From positions 1 to 64,000 of the forward strand of contig JAGAIM010000001.1 in NCBI GenBank assembly GCA_017626555.1: a DNA stretch of 64,000 nt, written 5' to 3'. This document shows, piece after piece, positions 1-9,401 of this stretch (position 1 is its first letter; each line of letters starts with the position of its first letter). Made by a program: the position numbers and the translations under genes. The notes under the pieces are model-generated. The model worked only from the letters and a program-made list of their open reading frames with translations. It did not search any database and was not told where the DNA came from. Source of the DNA: Bacteroidales bacterium. GTDB taxonomy: Bacteria; Bacteroidota; Bacteroidia; Bacteroidales; UBA932.

Positions 1-1581
1 AACAACATCATCGACCAGTGCGTTGCACAGGGTGTTCCTTTTGCAAGGGAATACGGCGGACTTCTCGCCAACCGCTCTTTCGGAGGTGCGCAGGTTAGCC
101 GTACCTTCTATGCCCGCGGACAAACCGGACAGCAGCTCCTTCTCGGTGCTTACGCTGCCCTTAACCGTCAGATCGCGGCTGGTACAGTAAAGAGTTACCC
201 TCGCTATGAGATGCTCGATGTAGTCCTCATCAACGGTGAGGCTAAGGGTATCATCGCAAGAAACCTCGTGACAGGTAAGATCGAAAGATTCGGTGCTCAC
301 GCTGTGGTTATCGCTACAGGTGGTTATGGAAACGCTTACTTCCTCTCTACCAATGCAATGAACTCTAACGGTTCGGCTGCTTGGCAGTGCTACAAGAAGG
401 GAGCATTCTTCGCTAACCCTTGCTTTGCACAGATTCACCCTACCTGTATTCCTGTACACGGCGACCAGCAGTCAAAACTTACCCTTATGTCTGAGTCGCT
501 CCGTAACGACGGACGTATCTGGGTACCTAAGAAAATCGAGGATGCAAAGGCACTTCAGGCTGGTACAAAGAGAGGTATAGATATTCCTGAAGAGGATCGT
601 GACTACTATCTCGAGCGTCGTTATCCTGCATTCGGTAACCTCGTTCCACGTGACGTGGCTTCACGCGCGGCAAAGGAGCGTTGTGACGCAGGTTTCGGTG
701 TAAACAATACAGGTCTTGCCGTATTCCTTGACTTCAAGACAGCCATAGAGCGTCTTGGTGAGGATGTCATCAGAGCAAGATACGGTAACCTCTTCCAGAT
801 GTACGAGAAGATCACTGATACAAATCCATACAAGGAGCCTATGATGATCTACCCTGCTATCCACTACACAATGGGTGGTATCTGGGTTGACTACAACCTC
901 CAGACAACTGTACCAGGTCTCTACGCTATCGGTGAGGCTAACTTCTCAGACCACGGTGGAAACCGTCTTGGTGCATCAGCCCTTATGCAGGGTCTTGCTG
1001 ACGGTTATTTCATCCTCCCTTACACTATCGGTGACTACCTCGCAGGTAAGTTCAAGGAGCCTAAGACTGATATCAATGCTCCTGAATTCGCTGAGGCTGA
1101 AAAGGCTGTAACTGACAAGATTGCGAAACTTTTCGCTGTAAAGGGAAAGAGAACCGTTGACTCATTCCACAAGGAACTCGGTCTCATTATGTGGAACAAT
1201 GTCGGAATGGCTCGTAACGAGGCAGGTCTTAAAGAGGCTATCGAGAAGATCCAGGCTCTCAAGAAGGAATTCTGGAAGAACGTATATGTTGCCGGTGAGA
1301 ACGGTGAGTTCAACCAGGAACTTGAGAAGGCACTTCGTCTTGTTGACTTCTTCGAAATAGGTGAGTTGATGGCACGTGACGCTCTCAACAGAAACGAGTC
1401 TTGCGGAGGTCACTTCCGTGAGGAGATGCAGACTGAAGAGGGTGAGACAAAGCGTGATGACGAAAACTATATGTATGTAGCGGCTTGGGAATACAAGGGT
1501 GAGGGTGTTGAGCCTGAACTTCATAAGGAACCTCTTGTATATGAGAATATTAAGATAGCCACCAGAAACTATAAAGACTAA
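1..1581 (+). CDS. frdA: Fumarate reductase / succinate dehydrogenase flavoprotein subunit (5' truncated by window)
   Basis: The frame is open from base 1 and ends at 1581, giving 526 visible residues; the N-terminal FAD Rossmann motif lies outside the window. Visible signatures are [10 protein letters not shown] near the start, HPTCIP, the active-site-type segment [11 protein letters not shown], and the FAD-binding segment [20 protein letters not shown]. Family knowledge: this subunit interconverts fumarate and succinate on the cytoplasmic face of a membrane complex with an iron-sulfur subunit and a cytochrome b subunit. The iron-sulfur subunit follows directly. In gut Bacteroidales the complex usually works as a quinol:fumarate reductase in anaerobic respiration, so I favour the frd name; sdhA would be equally defensible from sequence alone. 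Confidence 0.95.
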   Translation, partial: NNIIDQCVAQGVPFAREYGGLLANRSFGGAQVSRTFYARGQTGQQLLLGAYAALNRQIAAGTVKSYPRYEMLDVVLINGEAKGIIARNLVTGKIERFGAHAVVIATGGYGNAYFLSTNAMNSNGSAAWQCYKKGAFFANPCFAQIHPTCIPVHGDQQSKLTLMSESLRNDGRIWVPKKIEDAKALQAGTKRGIDIPEEDRDYYLERRYPAFGNLVPRDVASRAAKERCDAGFGVNNTGLAVFLDFKTAIERLGEDVIRARYGNLFQMYEKITDTNPYKEPMMIYPAIHYTMGGIWVDYNLQTTVPGLYAIGEANFSDHGGNRLGASALMQGLADGYFILPYTIGDYLAGKFKEPKTDINAPEFAEAEKAVTDKIAKLFAVKGKRTVDSFHKELGLIMWNNVGMARNEAGLKEAIEKIQALKKEFWKNVYVAGENGEFNQELEKALRLVDFFEIGELMARDALNRNESCGGHFREEMQTEEGETKRDDENYMYVAAWEYKGEGVEPELHKEPLVYENIKIATRNYKD

Positions 1582-1587
1582 TTGGTT

Positions 1588-2367
1588 ATGGATTTGACAT
1601 TGAAAGTATGGCGTCAGAAAAACGCCAAGGCAAAAGGACATTTTGAAACCTATCAGGTTAAGAATATTTCCTCTGACAGTTCTTTCCTCGAGATGCTCGA
1701 TATCCTCAATGAGCAGCTTATTGCTGAGGGTGCAGATCCGGTAGCTGTCGAGAAGGGATGCAAGAGCAGCGGTCCTGTTTCATTCGATCACGACTGCCGC
1801 GAAGGTATCTGCGGTGCTTGCTCACTTTATATCAACGGCCGTGCACACGGTCCGGACGATGAGGTGACTACCTGCCAGTTGCATATGCGTAAGTTCAAGG
1901 ATGGAGATACCATCACTATCGAGCCTTGGAGAGCAAAGGGATTCCCTGTAATCAAGGACCTCGTTGTTGACCGTCAGGCATACGATAAGATCCTCCAGGC
2001 CGGTGGATATGTATCAGTAAGAACAGGTGGTGTTCCTGATGGAAACGTTATTCCTATTCCTTACGAGAAGGCTGAGGAGTCTATGGACGGTGCTGCTTGT
2101 ATCGGTTGCGGTGCTTGTGCTGCTACCTGCAAGAACGGTTCTGCAATGCTCTTCGTTGCTGCCCGCGTAAGTTCTCTCGCTCTTCTTCCACAGGGTAAGG
2201 TAGAGGGTGCAAAGCGTGCAAAGGCTATGGTTGCAAAGATGGACGAACTCGGATTCGGTGCTTGTACCAACACCAAGGCTTGTGAAATGGAGTGCCCTAA
2301 GCATATCACAGTCACTCACATCGCACGTCTCAACCGTGAGTTCCTCTGTGCTAAACTTCAGGACTAA
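1588..2367 (+). CDS. frdB: Fumarate reductase / succinate dehydrogenase iron-sulfur subunit
   Basis: A 259-residue protein starting at ATG 1588, six bases after the flavoprotein stop; a TTG at 1582 would add two residues and is less likely. It carries the [2Fe-2S] ferredoxin cysteines in [16 protein letters not shown] and a later Cys (TTCQ), then two ferredoxin-type clusters, [11 protein letters not shown] and [12 protein letters not shown]. These clusters pass electrons between the quinone pool and the flavoprotein. Length and motif order match FrdB/SdhB of Bacteroidetes. The tight spacing implies cotranscription and translational coupling with the upstream subunit. A strong hairpin terminator follows, so this is the last gene of the operon. 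Confidence 0.95.
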   Translation: MDLTLKVWRQKNAKAKGHFETYQVKNISSDSSFLEMLDILNEQLIAEGADPVAVEKGCKSSGPVSFDHDCREGICGACSLYINGRAHGPDDEVTTCQLHMRKFKDGDTITIEPWRAKGFPVIKDLVVDRQAYDKILQAGGYVSVRTGGVPDGNVIPIPYEKAEESMDGAACIGCGACAATCKNGSAMLFVAARVSSLALLPQGKVEGAKRAKAMVAKMDELGFGACTNTKACEMECPKHITVTHIARLNREFLCAKLQD

Positions 2368-2388
2368 TATTCTTGAAAAACAAACATT

Positions 2389-2423
2389 AAGGTGGCTGTT
2401 TATGATGAACGGCCACCTTTTTT
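2389..2423 (+). terminator. Intrinsic terminator of the frd/sdh operon
   Basis: Stem AGGTGGCTGTT pairs with AACGGCCACCT (one T/G wobble position) around a 7-base loop and is followed by a T-run. It lies about 20 bp after the iron-sulfur subunit stop. Confidence 0.85.
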
Positions 2424-2454
2424 ATATAATATATATACTTAACTTAAAATTATT

Positions 2455-2462
2455 TATATTTG
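2455..2462 (+). promoter_or_regulatory. Bacteroidetes-type -7 box TATATTTG
   Basis: Exact match to TAnnTTTG, 38 bp upstream of the small ORF at 2501. No clear TTTG -33 box is visible. Confidence 0.5.
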
Positions 2463-2500
2463 CAGATATGTGATTTTAAATTGATATCAATCTTCATATT

Positions 2501-2608
2501 ATGGAATACATATCACCTGAAAGTAAAATTATCGAACTTATTTTAGAGCAGGCTGTTCTCGATGGGAGTATAATAACAGATGATCTTATTATTGAAGACC
2601 TTGACTAA
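2501..2608 (+). CDS. Small 35-residue peptide upstream of a surface lipoprotein
   Basis: ATG at 2501 reads MEYISPESKIIELILEQAVL followed by an acidic tail rich in Asp, Ile and Leu, ending with TAA at 2606. It sits between a good -7 promoter box (2455) and the fimbrillin-like lipoprotein at 2620, with an 11-bp gap to that start. Many Bacteroidales surface lipoprotein genes of the fimbrillin or Mfa type are preceded by peptides of about 35-45 residues beginning M-x-Y-x-x-P-x-I-K-x-x-E; this one fits that pattern loosely. It could act as a leader peptide, a partner of the lipoprotein, or only couple translation. No function is shown. Confidence 0.6.
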   Translation: MEYISPESKIIELILEQAVLDGSIITDDLIIEDLD

Positions 2609-2619
2609 TCTGATTTTCT

Positions 2620-4641
2620 ATGAAACCTGGCATTAAATTTTTTATTTTTTCATTCTTAAGTTTCATTTCTTGTGTCCAGGAACTTAATGATTCTGACAAG
2701 CCTGTAAATGACATTATTGATGATATTGAAACAGAGTCTGTTATAATCAGGGCCAGTATAAATGATGAAGCGGATTCCAAGACAACTATTTCCGATGATA
2801 CTGGTGCAAACGGATCAAGGGTGAAGATTTATTGGGGTCAATATGATTATATCGCTGTCAAAGTCGGCAGTAAATCATATAATTTTGCTTTTAAAGGATA
2901 TGATGATGATCAGACATCTGCTAATTTCGAATGTTCTTCAAAACTTCCTGAAGTTGCCGCTAATACTGTTTTGACTGCAGAATATCCTACTTCAGGCAAA
3001 CCTGATCTCAGCAAGCAATATGGTACACTGGCATTATTATCCAATTATCATTATATGACTGCGGAGTATGTTGCAAATGGTGATAATCCTCTTTGGGAGG
3101 ATGTCTCTTTTGCATTCAGGACTCAGACTCCTATTATAAAAATTACCCTTAAAAATGATGCTTTCAAGGGTCAACGTGTCAATGATCTGAAGTTTAGTAT
3201 TGATAATAAAGTGATAGTAACTTCGACTACTACTTATACTGGAACTGAAGATTCTGGAGAGATTACAGCATATTTTGCTGTAGAACCTCAGTCAATAGAT
3301 GGGAATACTTCTATTACAGCAGTATGTGGAGGCGTGACTTATGAAGCTGCAGTAGGGGCAAGTACGATGCTGAAAGGAGGAAAGCTTTACCGTATAAACA
3401 AGGTGATGAATAAAGCAGATGTCATAATGTCTTATGTTGATGATATAGCTATCATAAATGTTTTTGATGGTGCGTCAACAGATGCAGTAATTGATAAACT
3501 TAAGGAAGCCATTAGTGATAATTATTCTCTTTTTGAATTAAAGGGAATCCTTACAGATGATATAAAGCAGGAAGTAAATTATCATTTGACTGATAATCCT
3601 GCCAATACGGTTCTGACTGTTGAAGACAGATCTACTTTCTATACATATAATACTGAAGGTTTAATGGCTTGGGGAGCGGCTGCAGAAACTGATAGAAAGT
3701 CTAATTGTACGCTAATCAATGATATAGATCTGACAGAAGATTGGGAATATTGTATCGGAACATCTTCTACTTATTATTCAGGAATATTTGAAGGTAATAA
3801 TCACGTTATCAGTGGATTAAGTATTAATCAGGATGCTGTGAGAATGGATTATTTCAATCCTACAGCAATGATCAGTTGTTTTTCAGGAGAGATAAGGAAT
3901 CTGGTGCTCGAGGGAGGTAAATGTACAAATACTGGTGCAAATATATTTAGAAGTTCATTATTGATAGGATATAATAGAGGAATAGTTGATGGAATTATTG
4001 TCGGAAATGATATTCACGGAGAATATGTTTCTTTTTCCAATCAGTTTAATAATAATTCTGTTACTGTAGGTATTATAGTCAGTAGTAATTCAACAAGCGG
4101 AATTGTCAAGAATTGTATTAATAAACTCCCGGTAACTATAAAAGTTAATGATGATACCAATTATATTTATGCAGGTGGAATAGTTGGAGAAAATTATGGT
4201 TATATTGTTCAATGTATCAATGAGGGATATATTGAAGCATCTGGAAGTTCTACCGCATATATTGGTGGAATTTTAGGAATGACAGGAGAGAATAAATGGC
4301 ATTCCAGTGAGATGTATTTATGTGCTAATAAGGTGGAGATCAGCGCTACTGGAAAAGGTGGATTAGTTGGATATTCTGCTTCTCCAGGTAGTATATATGC
4401 AGGTTGTTACACAACTTGTGGTGATGTAATCGATTATTCCTATTATTCTTCGTCTTTTGATAATTGCTATACAATGGATGATACACTTATTGATGATTTA
4501 TATAATCCTTACGCAATTTATATATCAAATGTGAATCTTGTCTGCGATGAGATGAATCAAGCTGTAGAAAGTTATGAATGTGAATATGTTGACAAGAAAT
4601 GGGTTATTGGAAATGATTATCCTGTACTTGTATATAAATAA
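2620..4641 (+). CDS. Fimbrillin-like / GLUG-repeat surface lipoprotein
   Basis: 673 residues. The N-terminus is a lipoprotein signal (hydrophobic run, then FISC with lipidated Cys18). Residues about 40-270 resemble the fimbrillin-like/Mfa-type N-terminal domain of Bacteroidales adhesins: threonine-rich strands with a TISDDTGANGSRVKIYWGQYD-like segment. The C-terminal half from about residue 385 looks like a GLUG-type right-handed repeat, with turns such as GGIVGENYG, GGILGMTG and GGLVGYSAS around residues 515-585. The protein is probably exported and surface exposed, with an adhesion or matrix role; the ligand is unknown. The gene is much more AT-rich in codon choice than the flanking frd and hflX genes, which is compatible with horizontal acquisition or relaxed selection. 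Likely cotranscribed with the 35-residue ORF at 2501. Confidence 0.75.
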   Translation: MKPGIKFFIFSFLSFISCVQELNDSDKPVNDIIDDIETESVIIRASINDEADSKTTISDDTGANGSRVKIYWGQYDYIAVKVGSKSYNFAFKGYDDDQTSANFECSSKLPEVAANTVLTAEYPTSGKPDLSKQYGTLALLSNYHYMTAEYVANGDNPLWEDVSFAFRTQTPIIKITLKNDAFKGQRVNDLKFSIDNKVIVTSTTTYTGTEDSGEITAYFAVEPQSIDGNTSITAVCGGVTYEAAVGASTMLKGGKLYRINKVMNKADVIMSYVDDIAIINVFDGASTDAVIDKLKEAISDNYSLFELKGILTDDIKQEVNYHLTDNPANTVLTVEDRSTFYTYNTEGLMAWGAAAETDRKSNCTLINDIDLTEDWEYCIGTSSTYYSGIFEGNNHVISGLSINQDAVRMDYFNPTAMISCFSGEIRNLVLEGGKCTNTGANIFRSSLLIGYNRGIVDGIIVGNDIHGEYVSFSNQFNNNSVTVGIIVSSNSTSGIVKNCINKLPVTIKVNDDTNYIYAGGIVGENYGYIVQCINEGYIEASGSSTAYIGGILGMTGENKWHSSEMYLCANKVEISATGKGGLVGYSASPGSIYAGCYTTCGDVIDYSYYSSSFDNCYTMDDTLIDDLYNPYAIYISNVNLVCDEMNQAVESYECEYVDKKWVIGNDYPVLVYK

Positions 4642-4654
4642 TATTTTCATTTAG

Positions 4655-4708
4655 TTTAATTATGGTGATTAACAGGTTATAATACTGATTAATCACCATA
4701 ATATTTTC
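4655..4708. terminator. Bidirectional terminator between convergent genes
   Basis: A perfect inverted repeat, ATTATGGTGATTAA at 4659-4672 against its complement at 4689-4702, with T-rich sequence on both sides. It serves the lipoprotein gene (plus) and hflX (minus). Confidence 0.75.
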
Positions 4709-4716
4709 TTGTTTCT

Positions 4717-5907
4717 CTACCAGAGGAAATTATCGAAAGGATAGCGTCCGGCGTGGATTTCCGCTACCATTTTGTATAAATCGCTACGGAGTTTATCTAT
4801 CCCTATCTTATCTTTTGCAGAAATGAATATGCAAGGAGTATTCTCTTTAGCAATCCAACTGTTCTTGAATTCCTCTAGAGAATAGTTTATCTGTTGTTTC
4901 GGCTCAAGTGAAAACTCATCATATTCCTCATATCTATAAGCATCTATCTTATTGAACACTACGAATATAGGCTTGTCTATAGCCTTTATATCTTTCAGTG
5001 TCTCTTCTACCACCCTTATATGATCCTCGAAATTTGGATGAGATATATCCACGACGTGCATAAGGATATCCGCCTCGCGAACCTCGTCGAGTGTACTTTT
5101 GAACGCTTCAACAAGTTGATGTGGCAGTTTCCTTATGAATCCTACTGTGTCGCTAAGGAGAAATGGTACGTTTTCAATTACAACTTTTCTTACAGTTGTA
5201 TCAAGTGTTGCAAATAGTTTATTTTCCGCAAAAACGTCGCTTTTAGCCAGTAAATTCATCAAGGTACTCTTACCTACGTTTGTGTAACCTACGAGCGAAA
5301 TACGCACTAAAGAACCGCGATTTCCGCGTTGTGAAGCCATCTGCTTATCAACCTTCTTCAACTGTTCTTTTAGTTTAGATATTTTATCCTGGATTATACG
5401 GCGGTCTGTTTCTATCTGGGTTTCTCCGGGACCTCTCATACCAATACCTCCCTTCTGTCTTTCCAGGTGAGTCCACATTCGGGTAAGTCTTGGAAGAAGA
5501 TATTGATACTGAGCAAGTTCTACCTGCATTTTTGCGTATGCTGTCTTTGCTCTTTGGGCAAATATATCAAGGATAAGATTGGTTCTGTCCAGAATACGGA
5601 TATTGAGTTCACGCTCTATGTTTCTCAATTGGGTAGGGGAGAGTTCATCATCAAATATGACCACCTCAATCTCGTTTTCTTCAATATAATCCTTTATTTC
5701 CTGAAGTTTACCGCTTCTTATATATGTTCTTGAATCCGGACGGTCAACTTTCTGGATGAATTTCTTTACTCCGATTGCACCTGCAGTCTCTGCCAGAAAT
5801 TCAAGTTCATCAAGATATTCCATTATCTGGCGTTCATCATCACCTTGTTTGATAACGCCGACAAATACCGCTTTTTCGTTATGTTGTTCTTCAGTTATTT
5901 TTGCCAT
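4717..5907 (-). CDS. hflX: GTPase HflX, ribosome-associated
   Basis: 396 residues. The N-terminal HflX domain contains RTYIRSGKLQEI and ILDRTNLILDIFAQRA; a glycine-rich linker GGIGMRGPGETQIETDRR precedes a coiled segment and the G domain, with G1 GYTNVGKS around residue 207, G3 DTVGFIRKLPHQLVEAF and G4 NKID. Family role: binds the 50S subunit and splits stalled or hibernating ribosomes, for example after heat stress, using GTP. Length and motif order are complete. It is a single-gene minus-strand unit between a bidirectional terminator and the tonB terminator upstream. Confidence 0.95.
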   Translation of the reverse strand: MAKITEEQHNEKAVFVGVIKQGDDERQIMEYLDELEFLAETAGAIGVKKFIQKVDRPDSRTYIRSGKLQEIKDYIEENEIEVVIFDDELSPTQLRNIERELNIRILDRTNLILDIFAQRAKTAYAKMQVELAQYQYLLPRLTRMWTHLERQKGGIGMRGPGETQIETDRRIIQDKISKLKEQLKKVDKQMASQRGNRGSLVRISLVGYTNVGKSTLMNLLAKSDVFAENKLFATLDTTVRKVVIENVPFLLSDTVGFIRKLPHQLVEAFKSTLDEVREADILMHVVDISHPNFEDHIRVVEETLKDIKAIDKPIFVVFNKIDAYRYEEYDEFSLEPKQQINYSLEEFKNSWIAKENTPCIFISAKDKIGIDKLRSDLYKMVAEIHAGRYPFDNFLW

Positions 5908-5969
5908 TTCCTTATATAAATTCCTTCACTTTATTCTATCTCAAACTAGTGATATTAATCATTTATTAG

Positions 5970-6006
5970 AAAAAATAAGGCCGATCAAAATGCTTGGTCG
6001 GCCTTA
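5970..6006 (-). terminator. Intrinsic terminator of tonB
   Basis: Read on the minus strand, AAGGCCGACCA pairs with TGATCGGCCTT (one G-U) and is followed by TATTTTTT. It lies just after the tonB stop and isolates hflX from tonB. Confidence 0.85.
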
Positions 6007-6028
6007 TAATATGTTTATTTTCAAATAA

Positions 6029-6718
6029 TTATCTCAACTGGAATATAACAGGGAAGGTGTAGGTTACAGGAACCGCACGGTCTCTCTGCTTTCCTGGCTT
6101 CCACTTTGGAGACATAGATACAACGCGTACAGCCTCTTTATCAAGTGATGGGTCAACTCCACGAAGAACCTTTACCTTTGTAACTGAACCGTCCTTCTCA
6201 ACAGTGAACTGAAGAGTTACACGACCCTGTACACCATTTTCCTTTGCAATCTCAGGATAAACAAGTCTCTGGTTCACCCATTTTGAGAACTGGTTGGCAT
6301 CACCACCCTGGAATGAAGGCTTTTCCTCAACCAACTGGAATGGAATTGCTTCCTCCTCAACGACTTCCTCTTCAACCTCGACATAGTCCATAATCTCAAC
6401 TCCGAGACTTGCATCATCTTCAAGATTCATAAACATATCATCATCGAGTTCGATTTCGTCATCTACGATATCAATCTGGTCTGAAAGAATAGGAATCTTT
6501 GGTGCTGCTGGTGGAGGTGGCGGAGTCTCCTGTGTGATAGGAATGATTTCTTCTTCGAGTACTACCTCAGCGGTGTCTTCAAGAGTTGAAACCTTTGTCT
6601 CTTTGCTTGTCCATTCAAAAGCAACGAAAGTGATCGCCAGGGAAATTACAAGTCCGATTTCAACGAAAAGGAGTTTCTTATTCTCCAAGTTAGCCTTTTC
6701 TGATTTTTTGATTTCCAT
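6029..6718 (-). CDS. tonB: TonB family energy-transducing protein
   Basis: 229 residues. One N-terminal membrane segment (about residues 16-36, LLFVEIGLVISLAITFVAFE) follows a short Lys-rich cytoplasmic tail, then an acidic and proline-rich periplasmic linker (TPPPPPAAPKIP) and the C-terminal TonB domain from about residue 137 (NGVQGRVTLQFTVEKDGSV, ending PVTYTFPVIFQLR). Known role: couples the ExbBD proton-motive-force motor to outer-membrane TonB-dependent transporters, of which this window encodes at least two (53896-56181 and 59436-62441). ExbB/ExbD are not adjacent. It is expressed as a single-gene unit with its own terminator. Confidence 0.9.
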   Translation of the reverse strand: MEIKKSEKANLENKKLLFVEIGLVISLAITFVAFEWTSKETKVSTLEDTAEVVLEEEIIPITQETPPPPPAAPKIPILSDQIDIVDDEIELDDDMFMNLEDDASLGVEIMDYVEVEEEVVEEEAIPFQLVEEKPSFQGGDANQFSKWVNQRLVYPEIAKENGVQGRVTLQFTVEKDGSVTKVKVLRGVDPSLDKEAVRVVSMSPKWKPGKQRDRAVPVTYTFPVIFQLR

Positions 6719-6800
6719 ATTGATTGTTAGTTTTTATATTCCATTTTGCCCGGTAAAGTTAGAAATTATATTTTTTATTTCAAACTTTTTATGCTTTTTG

Positions 6801-6808
6801 TAGATTTG
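6801..6808 (+). promoter_or_regulatory. -7 box TAGATTTG for ybeY-mnmG
   Basis: Exact TAnnTTTG, 16 bp before the chosen ybeY start. Confidence 0.5.
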
Positions 6809-6823
6809 CAGAAAATTATTTTT

Positions 6824-7243
6824 ATGATTTCATACCATTTCGAGGATACCGACTTTGTTTTCAAAGGTAAAACTGTCACAAATCGTTGGCTCAGGCTTGT
6901 AGCCGAGAGCGAAATACGTCGTATAGGAGACGTTTCTATTATTTTCTGTTCCGATAATTATATATTGGATGTAAACCAAAGATATCTCCAGCACGATTAT
7001 TTTACTGACATAATTACTTTCGATTACTGTGAAGGTGACCGTCTCTCCGGCGATCTTTTTATAAGTGTCGATTCGGTTCGTGAAAATTCCATCGAATATG
7101 GAACAGAATTTAAGGATGAATTGAACAGAGTCATTGTCCACGGTATTCTTCATCTCATAGGTTATGATGATCATTGTGATGAAGACATTGCTCAGATGAG
7201 AGCCAAGGAAAATTATTATCTTTCTTTGAGAGAACTTGTGTAG
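6824..7243 (+). CDS. ybeY: rRNA maturation endoribonuclease YbeY
   Basis: 139 residues from ATG 6824; the frame is open further upstream to 6746, but the TAGATTTG promoter box at 6801 and family length favour 6824. The zinc site [12 protein letters not shown] near the C-terminus is the hallmark of the UPF0054/YbeY family, which trims 16S rRNA 3' ends and takes part in ribosome quality control. The stop codon ends one base before the mnmG start, so the two genes form an operon. Confidence 0.92.
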   Translation: MISYHFEDTDFVFKGKTVTNRWLRLVAESEIRRIGDVSIIFCSDNYILDVNQRYLQHDYFTDIITFDYCEGDRLSGDLFISVDSVRENSIEYGTEFKDELNRVIVHGILHLIGYDDHCDEDIAQMRAKENYYLSLRELV

Positions 7244-7244
7244 T

Positions 7245-9347
7245 ATGATTAAAATGTATGATGTAATTGTAGTGGGGGGAGGACACGCCGGTTGTGAAGC
7301 CGCTATGGCGGCCTCAAGAATGGGTTCATCAGTGCTTCTCATATCTATGGATATGAACAAATTTGCGCAGATGTCCTGTAATCCAGCCATTGGTGGTATT
7401 GCTAAAGGTCAGATAGTCAGAGAGATAGATGCTCTTGGAGGATATACTGGCATTATTACTGATGCTTCTACTCTTCAATTTAGAATGCTCAATCGTTCCA
7501 AGGGACCGGCTATGTGGAGTCCGAGAGCACAGTGTGATAAAATCCAATTTTCACTATACTGGCGAAAAATACTCGAAAGTGCCTGTAAATTAGATATTTA
7601 TCAGGATTCTGTAATCGGTTTTCTTTTTGATGGTTCAAAAATTTCGGGCGTTCGTACGACAACCGGAGCAATATTCAATTCTCAGACGGTTATTCTCACC
7701 GCAGGAACTTTCCTTGACGGTCGTCTTTTCATAGGTCGCAATATGTTCGAAGGTGGCAGGATAGGTGAACTTCCTTCTCACGGTCTGACAGAACAATTGG
7801 TTTCAATGGGAGTGTCAACTGCAAGGATGAAGACAGGTACTCCTCCGCGTATTGATATTTCATCTGTCGATACATCCAGACTTCTTCACCAATACGGCGA
7901 TGATGATCCTGACAAGTTTTCATATCTTCCTTTTCTTTCCACTGCTCAGAACGGAACTCCTCAGATGCCTTGTTTTGTTGTTCATACCAATTCTGAAGTT
8001 CACGATATATTAAGAAGTGGATTTGCTGATTCTCCGCTTTTCTCAGGAAAGATTACAGGTATAGGCCCACGCTATTGCCCTAGTATCGAGGATAAATTGA
8101 GAACCTTTGCTGATAAGACCGAGCATCAACTTTTTCTCGAGCCGGAGGGTAGGGGAACAAATGAATATTATCTTCAAGGTTTTTCTTCGTCACTACCTCT
8201 GGATATCCAGATGGACGCTCTTCATAAAATTGAAGGTCTTGAGAATGCTAAAATATTCCGTCCGGCATACGCGGTGGAATATGATTATTTCGATCCGACC
8301 CAGTTGAAGCCTACTCTCGAATTGAAGAATATCGAAAATCTTTATTTTGCCGGACAGATAAATGGAACCACGGGATATGAAGAGGCTGCTGCCCAGGGCT
8401 TGGTGGCTGGTATAAATGCACATCTCAAAGTTGCTGGAAAAGATCCTTTCATATTAAAAAGAGATCAGGCTTATATAGGAGTTCTTATAGACGATCTTAT
8501 TACCAAGGGTGTTGATGAACCTTATAGAATGTTTACATCCAGAGCAGAGTACCGTACGCTTCTGAGGCAAGATAATGCCGATTTCAGGCTGACGCCTATA
8601 TCATATCAATTAGGTCTGGCTGATGTATATAGATACGATTATACAATGCGTAAATATGATACAGTTTCAAATCTTATAGATTTCTTCGATAAGACATCCT
8701 TGAAGCCGGATCTGACTAATCCTTATCTTGAATCTGTTTCTTCTGCTACTGTAGATTCGCGAAAACGAATATCAGACCTTGTATCGCGACCGCAAGTCAA
8801 ATTGCAGGATTTGTTTAATATAGTTCCACGTGGAACATTTTTAAAAGGAAATATCAATTTAGATACCGTTTTTCAATCTCCATTAAGTGGTATATTGACT
8901 GAAGGAATTGAATATTCAGATCTTTTGAAATACGAGTCATATACATCTCTTACTGAAAAATTCAAGAATTCTTATTCTGATATTTCATTTAAAGATGCAG
9001 TATATTCTCTTAAATTCAATACTGAGTATCCAGTTTCAAATTTGGATTCCGCAAACCTGAATGATAGAATAGATTATAAATACAAAAAGGAAATTATTGA
9101 CTCTTGCGAAGTCGCCATTAAATATAAAGGATATATCCAGAGGGAACAGCAGATGGCTGATAAAATAATGCGTCTGGAAAATCTGGCGATTCCTGAGGGA
9201 TTTGATTTTGATAAAGTGGAAAGTCTTTCTATAGAATGCAGACAGAAATTGAAAAAATATGCTCCTAGAACAATTGCTCAGGCTTCGCGTATATCAGGAA
9301 TATCTCCTGCGGATGTGTCGGTTCTTCTTGTCTATTTTGGCAGGTAA
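7245..9347 (+). CDS. mnmG: tRNA uridine-5-carboxymethylaminomethyl modification enzyme MnmG (GidA)
   Basis: 700 residues from ATG 7245; an in-frame TTG at 7236 or ATG at 7254 are alternatives. The N-terminal FAD site [12 protein letters not shown] (about residues 9-20), the [23 protein letters not shown] segment (quoted in part, around residues 48-68) and [17 protein letters not shown] and the C-terminal helical domain are all present. With MnmE it installs the cmnm5/nm5 group on wobble U34 of several tRNAs. A near-perfect parS site (8822-8837) lies in frame within the gene and encodes Val-Pro-Arg-Gly-Thr at residues 527-531. mnmG is often close to the origin in bacteria, which agrees with the parS cluster. 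Confidence 0.96.
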   Translation: MIKMYDVIVVGGGHAGCEAAMAASRMGSSVLLISMDMNKFAQMSCNPAIGGIAKGQIVREIDALGGYTGIITDASTLQFRMLNRSKGPAMWSPRAQCDKIQFSLYWRKILESACKLDIYQDSVIGFLFDGSKISGVRTTTGAIFNSQTVILTAGTFLDGRLFIGRNMFEGGRIGELPSHGLTEQLVSMGVSTARMKTGTPPRIDISSVDTSRLLHQYGDDDPDKFSYLPFLSTAQNGTPQMPCFVVHTNSEVHDILRSGFADSPLFSGKITGIGPRYCPSIEDKLRTFADKTEHQLFLEPEGRGTNEYYLQGFSSSLPLDIQMDALHKIEGLENAKIFRPAYAVEYDYFDPTQLKPTLELKNIENLYFAGQINGTTGYEEAAAQGLVAGINAHLKVAGKDPFILKRDQAYIGVLIDDLITKGVDEPYRMFTSRAEYRTLLRQDNADFRLTPISYQLGLADVYRYDYTMRKYDTVSNLIDFFDKTSLKPDLTNPYLESVSSATVDSRKRISDLVSRPQVKLQDLFNIVPRGTFLKGNINLDTVFQSPLSGILTEGIEYSDLLKYESYTSLTEKFKNSYSDISFKDAVYSLKFNTEYPVSNLDSANLNDRIDYKYKKEIIDSCEVAIKYKGYIQREQQMADKIMRLENLAIPEGFDFDKVESLSIECRQKLKKYAPRTIAQASRISGISPADVSVLLVYFGR
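8822..8837. promoter_or_regulatory. parS: parS centromere site 1 (inside mnmG)
   Basis: AGTTCCACGTGGAACA matches 15 of 16 positions of the ParB-binding consensus TGTTNCACGTGNAACA; the inner 14 bp are perfectly palindromic. Confidence 0.75.
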
Positions 9348-9361
9348 ATGATAAATATCAG

Positions 9362-9401
9362 ATAATAAAAAGGTGTTCCACGTGGAACACCTTTTTATTA
9401 T
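9362..9401. terminator. 40-bp perfect palindrome between mnmG and ruvA, bidirectional terminator
   Basis: Perfect dyad symmetry centred between 9381 and 9382. The arms end in A/T tracts, giving a T-run after the GC stem on either strand, as expected of a bidirectional terminator for convergent mnmG and ruvA. The centre is a perfect parS match, and the right arm includes the ruvA stop codon. Confidence 0.8.
9374..9389. promoter_or_regulatory. parS: parS centromere site 2 (perfect match)
   Basis: TGTTCCACGTGGAACA, 16 of 16 to the consensus TGTTNCACGTGNAACA. It forms the core of the 40-bp palindrome between the convergent mnmG and ruvA genes. Confidence 0.85.

Noticed and set aside
640..660. 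GTTCCACGTG in the flavoprotein gene as a fourth parS site
   Set aside because: Only the left half matches (about 10 of 16 positions); the right half ACGTG has no resemblance to GAACA.
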